A DNA stretch of 64,000 nucleotides from Microbacterium immunditiarum (GCF_013409785.1 NZ_JACCBV010000001.1:682001-746000); one strand, 5' to 3'. Shown: positions 38,795 through 47,650, counted from the first letter of the stretch. Made by a program: numbers and translations. Notes: generated by a model not told the origin, from the sequence alone.

Positions 38795-40123
38795 TTACCT
38801 CACCTCTTGCGGGTCGCCGCCGAGCTGCCCGACGGCGGGGATCGGGCCGCCGTCGTCGGCGCCGGTCTTGCGCCAGCGGGCGATGAGGTTGCCGAGGTGG
38901 TAGATCACCAGCGCCGCGGCCGACCCCAGCACGATCGCGCCGAGCTGGAAGTCGCCCCACTGCATCGTGAACCCGGCGATCGCCATCACGAGCGCGACGG
39001 CGGCCGTGTACTGGTTGACGGGCCGCGAGAAGTCCACGCGGTTGTCGACCCAGATCTTGATGCCGATGATGCCGATGAGGCCGTACAGCGCGGTCGTCAC
39101 GCCGCCGAGCACGCCCGGGGGGATCGTGTTGAAGATCGCGCCGATCTTGGGCGACATCGCCAGCAGGATCGCCACCGCGCCCGCGACCCAGTACGCGGCG
39201 GTCGAGTACACGCGGGTCGCCGCCATCACACCGATGTTCTCGCCGTACGTGGTCGTACCCGAGCCGCCGAAGAAGCCTGCGATCGTCGTCGCGGCGCCGT
39301 CGGCGATGAGAGCGCGGCCCGTGTGGCGGTTGACGGAGGGGTCCGTCATCGTCGCGACGGCGCGAACGTGCCCGACATTCTCTGCGATGAGCACGAGCAC
39401 GACCGGCAGGAACATCGCGATGACCGCCCACGTGCCGGGCGACGCGAAGTCGGCGATGTGGAACTCGGGCAGGCCGATCCACGCGGCGGCCTCGACGGGG
39501 GCGTAGTCGATCTCGCCGAGGATCACCGCGACGATGTACCCGACGACGACGCCGAGGAAGATCGAGATGCGCCCGAGGAATCCGCGGAACAGCACGCTGA
39601 ACAGGATGACGGCGATGAGCGTGACGGATGCCGTGACCGGCGCCTGCTCGAAGTTCGTCCACGCGACCGGGGCGAGGTTGAAGCCGATGAGCGCGACGAT
39701 CGTGCCCGCGACGACCGGGGGCATGAGCTTGTCGACCCAGCCGATGCCCGCGAATTGCACGACGAAGCCGACGATCGCGAGGAGGATGCCGACCGCCACG
39801 ATGCCGGCGAGCGCCGAGCCCATCCCGGCCGTCGCGGTCGCCGCCGTGACCGGTGCGATGAAGGCGAACGACGAGCCGAGGTAGCTGGGCAGCTTGTTGC
39901 GCGTGACGAGCAGGAACAGCAGCGTGCCGATGCCCGAGAACAGGAGTGTCGTCGACACGGGGAAGCCGGTGAGCACGGGCACGAGGAAGGTCGCTCCGAA
40001 CATCGCGACGACGTGCTGCGCGCCGATTGCGACGGTCGCGCCCCAGTTGAGGCGCTCTTCGGGCTTGACGACCTTTCCGGGTTCGACCGTCCGGCCGTTG
40101 CCGTGCAGGGTCCAGATAGGCAT
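38795..40123 (-). CDS. uraA: uracil permease (NCS2 family)
   Basis: 442 residues with up to 14 membrane segments. A proton-linked importer of uracil. QHVVAMFGATFLVPVLTGF (about 38-56) and GGSGTTTYGENIGVMAATRV (about 275-295) are close to the UraA signatures, rather than those of xanthine or urate carriers. A C-terminal soluble tail of about 25 residues follows. AAGGAG is 6-7 nt before ATG 40123. It lies downstream of purD and purC on the same strand, 120 nt after the purC stop, with room for its own promoter. Confidence 0.9.
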   Translation of the reverse strand: MPIWTLHGNGRTVEPGKVVKPEERLNWGATVAIGAQHVVAMFGATFLVPVLTGFPVSTTLLFSGIGTLLFLLVTRNKLPSYLGSSFAFIAPVTAATATAGMGSALAGIVAVGILLAIVGFVVQFAGIGWVDKLMPPVVAGTIVALIGFNLAPVAWTNFEQAPVTASVTLIAVILFSVLFRGFLGRISIFLGVVVGYIVAVILGEIDYAPVEAAAWIGLPEFHIADFASPGTWAVIAMFLPVVLVLIAENVGHVRAVATMTDPSVNRHTGRALIADGAATTIAGFFGGSGTTTYGENIGVMAATRVYSTAAYWVAGAVAILLAMSPKIGAIFNTIPPGVLGGVTTALYGLIGIIGIKIWVDNRVDFSRPVNQYTAAVALVMAIAGFTMQWGDFQLGAIVLGSAAALVIYHLGNLIARWRKTGADDGGPIPAVGQLGGDPQEVR

Positions 40124-40243
40124 ATCGCTCCTTAGCGGGGAGATCGGGTGAGTGCTGAGGAAACGATATCTGGGAGTTCGCTGAGAGCGATCACGCGGGC
40201 GGCGTGTGCGGCATCCGCGTCGTGACGCCGCGCGTCGAGACGC

Positions 40244-41212
40244 TCAGCCGGTGAGCCGCTCGAGCAGCTCGCGGTACCGCGCGGCCGTGCGCTCGACGAT
40301 CTCGTGGGGCAGCCGCGGCGGCTCGCCCTCGCGCGGCGCCGGCCAGTTGGCGGCGAGCCAGTCGCGCACGATCTGCTTGTCGAAGCTCGCCATGCGCTCC
40401 TCGGGGGTCGTGCCCGATTCCCACGCGGAGGCGTCCCAGTACCGAGACGAGTCGCTCGTGAGCACCTCGTCGGCGAGGGTCAGGACGCCGTTCTCGTCGA
40501 GGCCGAACTCGAACTTCGTGTCGGCGAGGATCAGCCCGCGCGCCTCGGCCGTGCGCGCCGCGCGGCGGTAGATCTCGAGCGACAGGTCGCGCAGCTCTTC
40601 GGCGCGCTGGGCGCCGACGATCTCGACCGTGCGCTCGAACGAGATGTTCTCGTCGTGCTCGCCCATCGGCGCCTTGAACGCGGGCGTGAAGATCGGCTCG
40701 GGCAGCCGGTCGCCGTTCGACAGGCCTTCGGGCAGGCGGATGCCGCACACCGTCCCCTCCGCGAGGTACTCGGCCCATCCCGAACCGGTCAGGTATCCGC
40801 GCACGACGCACTCGATCGGCTGCATGTCGAGGCTCCGCACGACCATCGCTCGCCCGATGACCTCGTCGGGGATGAGCGAGACCACATCGTCGGGGGTGTT
40901 CGGCACGCCGTCCGGGCCTCGCGTGAGCAGGCGCGAGGGCTCGAGGTGGTTCGGGATCGAGCGGCCGCCGTCGGCGCCCGCGAGCTGGTCGAACCACCAC
41001 AGGCTGAGGGTCGTCAGCAGCACGCCTTTGTCGGGGATGCCGGGCGACAGCACGTGGTCGAACGCGCTCACGCGGTCGCTCGCGACCACCAGCATCCGCT
41101 CGGCACGCCCCCCTTCGGGGGTGTCGGCGGGCACGTAGAGGTCGCGCACCTTGCCCGAGTACACGTGGCGCCAGCCGTCGAGCTCGAGCGGGGTGGGAGG
41201 GGCATCCGTCAC
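40244..41212 (-). CDS. purC: phosphoribosylaminoimidazole-succinocarboxamide synthase
   Basis: About 322 residues from GTG 41212. Joins CAIR and aspartate with ATP to make SAICAR. YSGKVRDLYV, VVASDRVSAFDHVLSPGIPDKG, ECVVRGYLTGSGW and LADTKFEFGLDENG are the family signatures; length fits the longer actinobacterial form. GATAAT on the minus strand (41219-41224) ends 6 nt before GTG, with no Shine-Dalgarno: a leaderless message. The longer frame to 41518 would run through the VOC gene and is rejected. Confidence 0.96.
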   Translation of the reverse strand: MTDAPPTPLELDGWRHVYSGKVRDLYVPADTPEGGRAERMLVVASDRVSAFDHVLSPGIPDKGVLLTTLSLWWFDQLAGADGGRSIPNHLEPSRLLTRGPDGVPNTPDDVVSLIPDEVIGRAMVVRSLDMQPIECVVRGYLTGSGWAEYLAEGTVCGIRLPEGLSNGDRLPEPIFTPAFKAPMGEHDENISFERTVEIVGAQRAEELRDLSLEIYRRAARTAEARGLILADTKFEFGLDENGVLTLADEVLTSDSSRYWDASAWESGTTPEERMASFDKQIVRDWLAANWPAPREGEPPRLPHEIVERTAARYRELLERLTG

Positions 41213-41244
41213 CGGCCCATTATCGCGGCTCGCTCCGGCCGCTC

Positions 41245-41622
41245 CTACTCCGCGGCCTCCCACGCGGGCGCGTACGACGGCTGGTAGAGCATCACGGGCG
41301 GGATGCCCGGAACCTCGAGCTCCACGCCGCGCCCGTACTCGCGCTCCCACACCTCGCCCTCGAAGGTCGCGCCGCGCGAAGCGAGGTCGGTCATCGTCGC
41401 GTCGAGGTCGTCGCACATGAGCGACAGCTCGTGGCGCTGGTCGTACAGCTCGTCGCGGCCCTCCCACGTGCGCGGATGCACGCCTCCTTCGGTGGGCCCC
41501 TGCGAGAAGATGAGCCACCCGGGGGAGGTCTCGATGAACGACCAGCCCACGACGTCACGGAAGAACGCGCGGGTGGCCGGAGGGTCGTCGCTGTAGACGA
41601 GCGTGTGGATGCCTGTGATCAT
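41245..41622 (-). CDS. single-domain VOC family protein
   Basis: 125 residues, one glyoxalase-like module. It starts ITGIHTLVYSDDPPATRAFFRDVVGW and contains FIETSPGWLIFSQG, HELSLMCDDLDATMTDLASRG and a late PPVMLYQPSY. Metal ligands are uncertain; HELSLM gives one His. Such proteins may isomerise, bind antibiotics or detoxify; nothing here decides which. TACCTT on the minus strand (41629-41634) is 6 nt before the ATG, so it has its own leaderless promoter between purD and purC. Confidence 0.82.
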   Translation of the reverse strand: MITGIHTLVYSDDPPATRAFFRDVVGWSFIETSPGWLIFSQGPTEGGVHPRTWEGRDELYDQRHELSLMCDDLDATMTDLASRGATFEGEVWEREYGRGVELEVPGIPPVMLYQPSYAPAWEAAE

Positions 41623-41648
41623 CCCGCAAAGGTAGTCGCGGCGAGGCG

Positions 41649-42920
41649 TCAGTGCTCGACGACCCGCTCCGCGATGTCGGTGCGGTACTGCCCGCCCTCG
41701 AGTTCGAGCTCGGCGATCGCGCGGTACGCCCGCTGCCGCGCTTGCGCGAACGTCGTGCCGAGCGCGACGACGTTGAGCACGCGCCCGCCCGACGCGACGA
41801 GCCCGGCCTCGGTCTCGGTCGTCGCAGCGTGCGCGAGGTGCACGCCCTCGACGGACGCCGCTGCGTCGAGCCCGCCGATGAGCCGGCCCGTGACCGGCGC
41901 TTCGGGGTAGCCCTCGCTCGCGAGGACGACGGTGACGGCGGTCGCCTCCGCGAAAGCGGGGCGCGGGTGGTCTTCGAGGTGACCGGATGCCGCGGCCAGC
42001 AGCAGCTCGGACAGGGGGTCGACGAGGCGCGGCAGCACCACCTGGGTCTCAGGGTCGCCGAAGCGCGCGTTGAACTCGATGACCTTGACGCCGGCATCCG
42101 TCACGATGAGTCCCGCGTACAGCAGCCCGATGAACGGCGTGCCCTCCTCGTCGAGCTGGCGGATCACCGGCTCGGCGATCTCGCGCGTCACGAGGTCGAC
42201 GAACTCCTGCTCGCTTCCGAAGCGGCCGTCGAGCCACGGCAGCGGTGAGTACGCGCCCATGCCCCCGGTGTTCGGGCCGTGGTCGCCGTCGCGCAGGCGC
42301 TTGTAGTCCTGCGCGGGGCTGAGCGGCAGCACGTGGTCGCCGTCGCACAGGAAGAAGAGCGACACCTCGGGGCCGTCGAGGTACTCCTCGACGAGCACTG
42401 CCCCGGTCGGGAGGTACGCGGCGGCGTGGGCGAGCGCAGGGTCCCGGTCGCTCGTGACGATGACGCCCTTGCCCGCCGCGAGACCGTCGGCCTTGACGAC
42501 ATACGGGGCGCCGAGCTCGTGGAAGGCGGCCTCGACCTGGGCGAGGCTCGTCGCGCGCACGGCGCGGCCCGTGGGAACGCCCGCGGCGTCCATGATCCGC
42601 TTCGCGAACGCCTTCGATCCCTCGAGCTGTGCGGCCGCCCTGCCCGGGCCGAAGACCGGGATGCCGCGCTCGCGAACCGCGTCGGCGACGCCCGCCACGA
42701 GCGGGGCTTCCGGGCCCACGACGACGAGGTCGATCGCGTTGTCGAGGGCGAACTGCGTCACGCCGGCAGGGTCGTTCGCATCGAGGGCCACGAGCGCCGC
42801 GTCCTGCGCGATGCCGGCGTTCCCCAGAGCGGCGAAGATCTCGTGATCCGCCTCTTCCGAGCGGAGGGCGAGGATGATGGCGTGCTCGCGCGCGCCCGAG
42901 CCGAGGACCAGGATTCTCAC
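41649..42920 (-). CDS. purD: phosphoribosylamine-glycine ligase
   Basis: 423 residues from GTG 42920. Makes GAR from phosphoribosylamine, glycine and ATP, the second step of purine synthesis. The ATP-grasp enzyme starts VRILVLGSGAREHAI and shows LEGSKAFAKRIMDAAGVPT, VVKADGLAAGKGVIV, QDYKRLRDGDHGPNTGGMGAY and EFNARFGDPETQ. TAGGCT on the minus strand (42928-42933) is 7 nt before the GTG, so the frame to 43145 is not used and the mRNA is probably leaderless. Confidence 0.97.
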   Translation of the reverse strand: MRILVLGSGAREHAIILALRSEEADHEIFAALGNAGIAQDAALVALDANDPAGVTQFALDNAIDLVVVGPEAPLVAGVADAVRERGIPVFGPGRAAAQLEGSKAFAKRIMDAAGVPTGRAVRATSLAQVEAAFHELGAPYVVKADGLAAGKGVIVTSDRDPALAHAAAYLPTGAVLVEEYLDGPEVSLFFLCDGDHVLPLSPAQDYKRLRDGDHGPNTGGMGAYSPLPWLDGRFGSEQEFVDLVTREIAEPVIRQLDEEGTPFIGLLYAGLIVTDAGVKVIEFNARFGDPETQVVLPRLVDPLSELLLAAASGHLEDHPRPAFAEATAVTVVLASEGYPEAPVTGRLIGGLDAAASVEGVHLAHAATTETEAGLVASGGRVLNVVALGTTFAQARQRAYRAIAELELEGGQYRTDIAERVVEH

Positions 42921-42980
42921 CTGGCCCAGCCTAGCCCCGCGCAGGCGGCGCGCCCCGGGGGACGTGCGGGCGGGCGCGGC

Positions 42981-43004
42981 GTGAAAACGGCGGGACGGAT
43001 CGGG
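42981..43004. repeat. single arm related to the 17790 repeat
   Basis: GTGAAAACGGCGGGACGGAT with CGGG following resembles the GTGAAAsCGCCGGGaCGGAT arm at 17790-17865. I find no facing arm here, so it may be a decayed copy. Confidence 0.45.
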
Positions 43005-43071
43005 AGGTTCCGGCCGCCGAGCCCGCGTGGGAGGGGATTGAGCCCGGAGCTTCGACGCGTAGCGTGGGGGC

Positions 43072-43425
43072 ATGGCCCGCAGGATCTCGACCGAGGACGG
43101 CCGCGACGCGCTGGCCGCGGTCGCGAGCGGCGACCCCGGCCGCACCGACCTCGCGACCGCCGTGCGCTACCTGCTGCAGCTGCTCGCCGAGAAGGCCCCG
43201 GGCAACTCGGTCGAGGTGCGCGTGCCGCCGTTCGCGGCCGTGCAGGTGCTCGAGGGTCCCCGCCACACGCGCGGCACCCCGCCGAACGTCGTCGAGACCG
43301 ATCCCGCCACCTGGATCGCGGTCGCGACGGGTCAGGAGGAGTGGACGGATGCCGTCTCCGCCGGCCGGATCGTCGCATCGGGCGTCCGGGCGGATCTCTC
43401 TCCGCTCCTCCCGCTGCGTGCGTGA
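43072..43425 (+). CDS. bacterial SCP-like (sterol carrier family) protein
   Basis: 117 residues. [47 protein letters not shown] and [24 protein letters not shown] match the small actinobacterial sterol-carrier-like family commonly found beside purine genes. It likely binds a hydrophobic ligand, though its role is unknown. TAGCGT (43060-43065) ends 6 nt before the ATG, a leaderless start. It is divergent from purD across 151 nt. Confidence 0.85.
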   Translation: MARRISTEDGRDALAAVASGDPGRTDLATAVRYLLQLLAEKAPGNSVEVRVPPFAAVQVLEGPRHTRGTPPNVVETDPATWIAVATGQEEWTDAVSAGRIVASGVRADLSPLLPLRA

Positions 43426-43458
43426 GCGGCGCAGGATATCGGATCGGATGGCCACCCG

Positions 43459-43489
43459 TTGGGAGCAATCCCACAAGGTGGCGTATTAT
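43459..43489 (+). promoter_or_regulatory. candidate conservon promoter
   Basis: TTGGGA (43459-43464), 19 nt, TATTAT (43484-43489), giving an untranslated leader of about 140 nt before the kinase ATG. TGGGA-gcaa-TCCCA forms a small palindrome over the -35 region. The leader shows no riboswitch I recognise. Confidence 0.45.
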
Positions 43490-43634
43490 CCCTTCAACCC
43501 GTCAGCGCCGAAGGTATGACACCCGTTACGCTTTCACATCTCCCCGGATGCACGGCCGGTGGCGGGAGGCGAGACTGGGCGCTACCCCCGGGCCCCGGCC
43601 GTTCTCGGTCACAAGTCATCGCCGGAAGGGATAT

Positions 43635-46178
43635 ATGGCCGAGCCGTCGAGCGATCGCACCGCAAAGCGGAGGTGGTGGCAGGGCATCCGACCGCGCCTG
43701 ATCGGCGTACTGCTGATCCCGATGATCGCCGCACTCGTGCTGGGTGTGCTGCGCGTCGAGTCGGCTGTCGCGGCGAGCACCGAGGCAGCGCGCGCAGAGA
43801 GCCTCGCGAATGCCCTCCCCGCCAGCTTCGCTCTCGGGATCCAGCTCACGAGAGAGCGCGAGGCGGCGAACGCCGCGATCCCGGACGCGACCAAGGAGCG
43901 CATCCGATCTGAGACCGACGAGGGGATCGACGCCTGGCGGCAGGTCGCCGCCGACGTCGACGACTCGCAGGACCCGGCGCTGGCGCAGGACCTGGATACG
44001 GCCAGGAGCGCGCTGAGCGACATCGACGAGCTGCGCGAGCAGATCCTCGAGCCGGACACACGGTCGGACGCGGTCACGGCGTACACCGACCTGCTCAACC
44101 TGCTGTTCGGGCTGTCTTCCCAGCTTCCGGCGCTCGAGGACCCGTCCATCTATGAGCAGACCAGTGCGCTCGCGAACGTGCGGACCGCTTCCGAGGTGCT
44201 CGGTGTCGTGCGCGTGGTGATCAGCCAGGCGCTCATGACCGGAGAGATCAGCCCACGGGGACTGATGCAGCTGGCCAGCGCCCAGGGGGTCTGGGACCAG
44301 GCGAGCGCAGACTTCGTCGCGGGGTCCTCGCCGGCAGCGGCGGAGCTGTTCGAGGAACTCACCGACCGTGGACCCGACAGCAGGCTGAACCCTCTGCGTG
44401 TGATGGACCAGGTGGTGCAGGACGGCGGGCTGGATGGAGTCTCCATCACCCTGTCCGCATGGCTGCAGCTCTACGCGGGGTACATCGCGGAGCTCGAGGA
44501 GGTCATCGTACTGGCTGCCGACGATCTGGCCGCAGACGTCGCCGACGTGCGGCAGGCCGCCCAGCAGTCCGCGCTTCTGACCGCGGGCATCGTCGGTGCG
44601 GTCCTCCTGATCGCCCTCGTGGTGACGCTGCTCGCGACCCGGTCGATCCTCCGGCCGCTGGTCCGGCTGCGCGGCGCCGCGCTCGAGATCGCCGGCAAGA
44701 CGCTGCCGGACCGCGTCAAGCAGGTCGAGAACGCGGACGGTCCGATCGACACCTCGGTGGAGCCGATCGGTGTCGAGCAGCGAGACGAGATCGGCGACGT
44801 GTCGGAGGCGTTCGACGCGGTCCACGCAGAGGCGGTCCGACTCGCCGGTGAGCAGGCGCAGATGCGGGCGAACGTCAACCGCATGTTCGTCAACCTGTCG
44901 CGGCGCAGCCAGAACCTGGTCGAGCGGCAGCTGCGTCTGATCGAGCAGCTCGAGGCAGGCGAACAGGACCCGGCGCAGCTGGCCAACCTGTTCCAGCTGG
45001 ACAACCTCGCCACGCGCATGCGGCGCAACGACGAGAGCCTGCTCGTCCTCGCCGGCGGTGACACCCCGCAGGCCGCGCGCGGCAACGTGCCGGTTCTCGA
45101 CGTGCTGCGTGCCGCCACCTCGGAGATCGAGCAGTTCGCCCGGGTCGAGATCGAGTCGGCGGAGGAGGGCGAGCTTCGCGGCTCCGTCGCCGGCGACCTG
45201 GTCCACCTCCTCGCCGAGCTGATCGAGAACGCCACCAACTTCTCGCCGCCGGACTCGCCGGTCGTCATCCGCACACTCCCGCGCAAGCCGGATGAGCCGC
45301 TGGTCGTCGACATCGTCGACCTCGGCCTCGGGATGACCCCGGACGAGCTGCTCGCCGCCAACGCCAAGCTGAAGAGCACCAGCGGTCTGGACGCCGACGT
45401 CGCGCGGATGATGGGCCTGGTCGTGACGGCCCGACTCGCGGATCGCCACGGCATGACCGTCTCACTGCGGTCGGGCACCCCGCGCGGCATCGTCGCCCGC
45501 GTCAGGATTCCGGCGAGTGCCCTCGCGACGGGCCAGACCAAGCCGCTGCCGGTCGTCGCAGCCCTCCCCCCGCGCCAGCCGGTGGCGGTCCGGACGCCCG
45601 CCGGCGCTCCGTCGAGCACGATGCCCGCAGAGCGGACCGAGTCGGCGCCGGTGGCCGAGGCCCGCGCGGAGGCTCGCCCCGCAGAGCCGGCGATCGCGAC
45701 GGTGGGCAGCGACAGCCCGCCGCCGTCGTTCGCGCACGACGACGCCGGCGACACGCCCATCTTCGCCGCGCTCCGGTCCGCTTGGTTCACTCGTGGCCAG
45801 CCGCTGGGCACACTCCGGGCGGTCCAGTCGGACGAGCCGGCGGCCTCGCAGAGCTGGTCCTCGCCCGGCGACGACGGCTGGAAGCGTGCGGCTGAGGTCT
45901 TCCAGCGACCAGAGGAGCCAGAACTCGTGACCGCAGGCGGACTTCCCAAGCGCGTCCCCGGGCAGAATCTCGTTCCCGGCGCGGCTCCGGCGGTGAGCCA
46001 GCCCGCACCGCAGGCGCAGCCCACGGTGGATCCGCGGCGGAGCGGCGCCCTGTCCAGCTTCCAGCGCGGCGTGAGCCGCGCGCGCGCCGACGCGCCGGAG
46101 CCGGAGCTGGAGCCGGATGACGCCATGCCGACCCCGACACCCCGCTACTTCCGATCCCAGAGAGGGGAAGACGAGTGA
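43635..46178 (+). CDS. cvnA: conservon sensor histidine-kinase-like protein (CvnA type, NIT domain)
   Basis: 847 residues from ATG 43635 (GGAAGGG upstream). Order: membrane helix about 22-42; external nitrate/nitrite-sensing-like domain about 45-300; second helix about 313-335; HAMP about 336-410; dimerisation helices about 415-475; ATPase domain about 500-620; then a 225-residue Pro/Ala-rich tail. The ATPase motifs are intact: ELIENATNFSPPDSP with N532, and DLGLGM (D562-G566). Where Streptomyces homologues read LDHLATRMRRN, this protein has LDNLATRMRRN, with Asn457 in place of the expected phospho-acceptor His. It starts a four-gene conservon with no response regulator. The Streptomyces comparison is from memory. 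Confidence 0.9.
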   Translation: MAEPSSDRTAKRRWWQGIRPRLIGVLLIPMIAALVLGVLRVESAVAASTEAARAESLANALPASFALGIQLTREREAANAAIPDATKERIRSETDEGIDAWRQVAADVDDSQDPALAQDLDTARSALSDIDELREQILEPDTRSDAVTAYTDLLNLLFGLSSQLPALEDPSIYEQTSALANVRTASEVLGVVRVVISQALMTGEISPRGLMQLASAQGVWDQASADFVAGSSPAAAELFEELTDRGPDSRLNPLRVMDQVVQDGGLDGVSITLSAWLQLYAGYIAELEEVIVLAADDLAADVADVRQAAQQSALLTAGIVGAVLLIALVVTLLATRSILRPLVRLRGAALEIAGKTLPDRVKQVENADGPIDTSVEPIGVEQRDEIGDVSEAFDAVHAEAVRLAGEQAQMRANVNRMFVNLSRRSQNLVERQLRLIEQLEAGEQDPAQLANLFQLDNLATRMRRNDESLLVLAGGDTPQAARGNVPVLDVLRAATSEIEQFARVEIESAEEGELRGSVAGDLVHLLAELIENATNFSPPDSPVVIRTLPRKPDEPLVVDIVDLGLGMTPDELLAANAKLKSTSGLDADVARMMGLVVTARLADRHGMTVSLRSGTPRGIVARVRIPASALATGQTKPLPVVAALPPRQPVAVRTPAGAPSSTMPAERTESAPVAEARAEARPAEPAIATVGSDSPPPSFAHDDAGDTPIFAALRSAWFTRGQPLGTLRAVQSDEPAASQSWSSPGDDGWKRAAEVFQRPEEPELVTAGGLPKRVPGQNLVPGAAPAVSQPAPQAQPTVDPRRSGALSSFQRGVSRARADAPEPELEPDDAMPTPTPRYFRSQRGEDE

Positions 46179-46579
46179 CGACTGCTCCTGCGAACCTCGA
46201 CTGGCTGGTCGACAGCCTGACCCAGCGCACCGCCGACGTCGCGCACGCCATCCTGGTGTCCGCGGACGGCCTGCCGATGGCCCGCTCCGCGGCGTTCCCG
46301 CCCGACCGTGCCGACCAGCTTGCGGCGATCACCTCGGGCCTCACCAGCCTCACGCAGGGTGCCGCGCGTGCTCTCGGGGCCGGTCAGGTTCACCAGATGG
46401 TCGTCGAGATGGACGGCGGCTACCTGGTGGTGATGTCCGTCGGTGAGGGCTCGAGCCTCGCGGCTCTGGCCGCCCCACAGTGCGACTTGGGTCAGGTGGG
46501 CTACCAGATGCAGCTGCTCATCGCCCGCGTCGCGACCGCGCTCACGCCCGAGATCCGCACGGCTCAGTCCGGCACCTGA
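46175..46579 (+). CDS. cvnB: roadblock/LC7 domain protein (CvnB type)
   Basis: 134 residues, a single roadblock/LC7 fold of the MglB kind. LDWLVDSLTQRTADVAHAILVSADGLPMARS begins the domain, with GAARALGAGQVHQMVVEMDGGYLVVM and VGYQMQLLIARV in the later strands and helix. In conservons this protein is the likely regulator (GAP or scaffold) of the CvnD GTPase, by analogy with MglB/MglA. Its GTG overlaps the kinase stop by 4 nt (GTGA), so translation is coupled. Confidence 0.93.
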   Translation: MTTAPANLDWLVDSLTQRTADVAHAILVSADGLPMARSAAFPPDRADQLAAITSGLTSLTQGAARALGAGQVHQMVVEMDGGYLVVMSVGEGSSLAALAAPQCDLGQVGYQMQLLIARVATALTPEIRTAQSGT

Positions 46580-46605
46580 CAGGGCAGGATGAATCAGGAG
46601 TGATC

Positions 46606-46962
46606 GTGAGCACCGTCGACCCCCCGCCGCCGCCGACGCTGGTCAGGCCGTACGCCCTGACCCGCGGCCGCACCGCGCCCTCCCGCGTGTACCCGCTGGA
46701 GGCACTGGTCCACACCGACCTTCGGATGCTCGACGGCCACGCGCTCTCCCCTGAGGAGCGGTCGATCGCCGAGCTGTGCCGCGAGAGCCGCTCGGTGGCC
46801 GAGGTTGCGGCGCTCGTGCGGATCCCGCTGGGCGTGGCGCGGGTGCTCATCGGCGACCTCGTCGACCGGGGTGTCGTGAGGGTGCACACGCAGACAGAAC
46901 CAGAGTCCGCCCCCGGCGCCGCGCTCCTCGAGCGCGTGCTGAGCGGGCTGCGCAAGCTGTAA
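46606..46962 (+). CDS. cvnC: DUF742 protein (CvnC type)
   Basis: About 118 residues from GTG 46606; CAGGAG ends 6 nt upstream, favouring it over GTG 46600. RPYALTRGRTAPSRVYPLEALV is the DUF742 opening; a winged-helix-like end follows (SIAELCRESRSVAEVAALVRIPLGVARVLIGDLVDRGVVRVH). That suggests a protein- or nucleic-acid-binding winged helix, but DNA binding has not been shown for the family. The N-terminus has a five-proline run. It lies 27 nt after cvnB in the same operon. Confidence 0.92.
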   Translation: MSTVDPPPPPTLVRPYALTRGRTAPSRVYPLEALVHTDLRMLDGHALSPEERSIAELCRESRSVAEVAALVRIPLGVARVLIGDLVDRGVVRVHTQTEPESAPGAALLERVLSGLRKL

Positions 46963-46976
46963 GGAGGACAGACACC

Positions 46977-47543
46977 GTGAGCCCCGACACCAGTCAGGCG
47001 ACCCTTTCGGCGAAGATCGTCATCGCCGGAGGATTCGGCGTGGGCAAGACGACCCTCGTCGGCTCGGTTTCCGAGATCGAGCCGCTCACCACCGAAGCGG
47101 TGATGACATCGGCGAGTGTCGGGGTCGACGACCTGTCCGCGGTGCCCGACAAGACGACGACCACGGTCGCGATGGACTTCGGGCGCATCTCGCTGGACGC
47201 CGACCTGATTCTCTACCTGTTCGGCACCCCGGGTCAGGACCGGTTCTGGTTCATGTGGGACGACCTCACCCAGGGTGCGATCGGCGCCGTAGTGCTGATC
47301 GACACGCGCCGCCTGGCGGATTCGTTCGGAGCGATCGACTACTTCGAAGCGCGCGGAGTGCCGTTCATCGTGGCCCACAACGTGTTCGGCGCGGAGTATC
47401 GCTACACGTCCGAGCAGATCCGCGAGGCCCTGTCTCTCCGACCCGACGTGCCGATCGTGGCGTGCGACGCCCGCGACCGGGCGTCCACCAAGGCGACCCT
47501 CATCACCCTCGTGGAGCACGTGCTCTCGATGATCGCCGCGTGA
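46977..47543 (+). CDS. cvnD: small Ras/MglA-like GTPase (CvnD type)
   Basis: 188 residues from GTG 46977, with AAGGAGG 9-10 nt upstream. G1 is GGFGVGKTTLVGS (about 18-30); the G3 region is LFGTPGQDRFWFMWDD, where the usual DxxG is FGTPG; the G4 position reads AHNVFG instead of NKxD, so base specificity may be relaxed; ACDARDR fits G5. In Streptomyces conservons this protein cycles between GTP and GDP at the membrane with the kinase and roadblock proteins as a complex resembling a eukaryotic G-protein-coupled system. It ends the operon. Confidence 0.93.
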   Translation: MSPDTSQATLSAKIVIAGGFGVGKTTLVGSVSEIEPLTTEAVMTSASVGVDDLSAVPDKTTTTVAMDFGRISLDADLILYLFGTPGQDRFWFMWDDLTQGAIGAVVLIDTRRLADSFGAIDYFEARGVPFIVAHNVFGAEYRYTSEQIREALSLRPDVPIVACDARDRASTKATLITLVEHVLSMIAA

Positions 47544-47650
47544 CGCGGCCGGCGTTGCCGCCGGCGTATCACCACGGGCGCGCCGACGCCGGATGCGGCA
47601 TGACGCCGACCGGCTGCCCGCGCCCCGTGCGTGAGTGAGACAATGGAGGC

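Noticed and set aside
40124-40243. A pyrimidine- or purine-responsive leader before the uracil permease
   Set aside because: Only a short CGCT/AGCG hairpin is visible; there is no PyrR-binding-loop pattern and no terminator/antiterminator pair.
42279-43634. The upstream part of the frame that ends in the conservon kinase
   Set aside because: It runs antisense through purD and in another frame through the SCP-like gene; the ribosome binding site and the family start both support ATG 43635.
43490-43634. A possible riboswitch in the conservon leader
   Set aside because: I compared it by eye with the ydaO (c-di-AMP), TPP, cobalamin and SAM cores and found none of their conserved cores.
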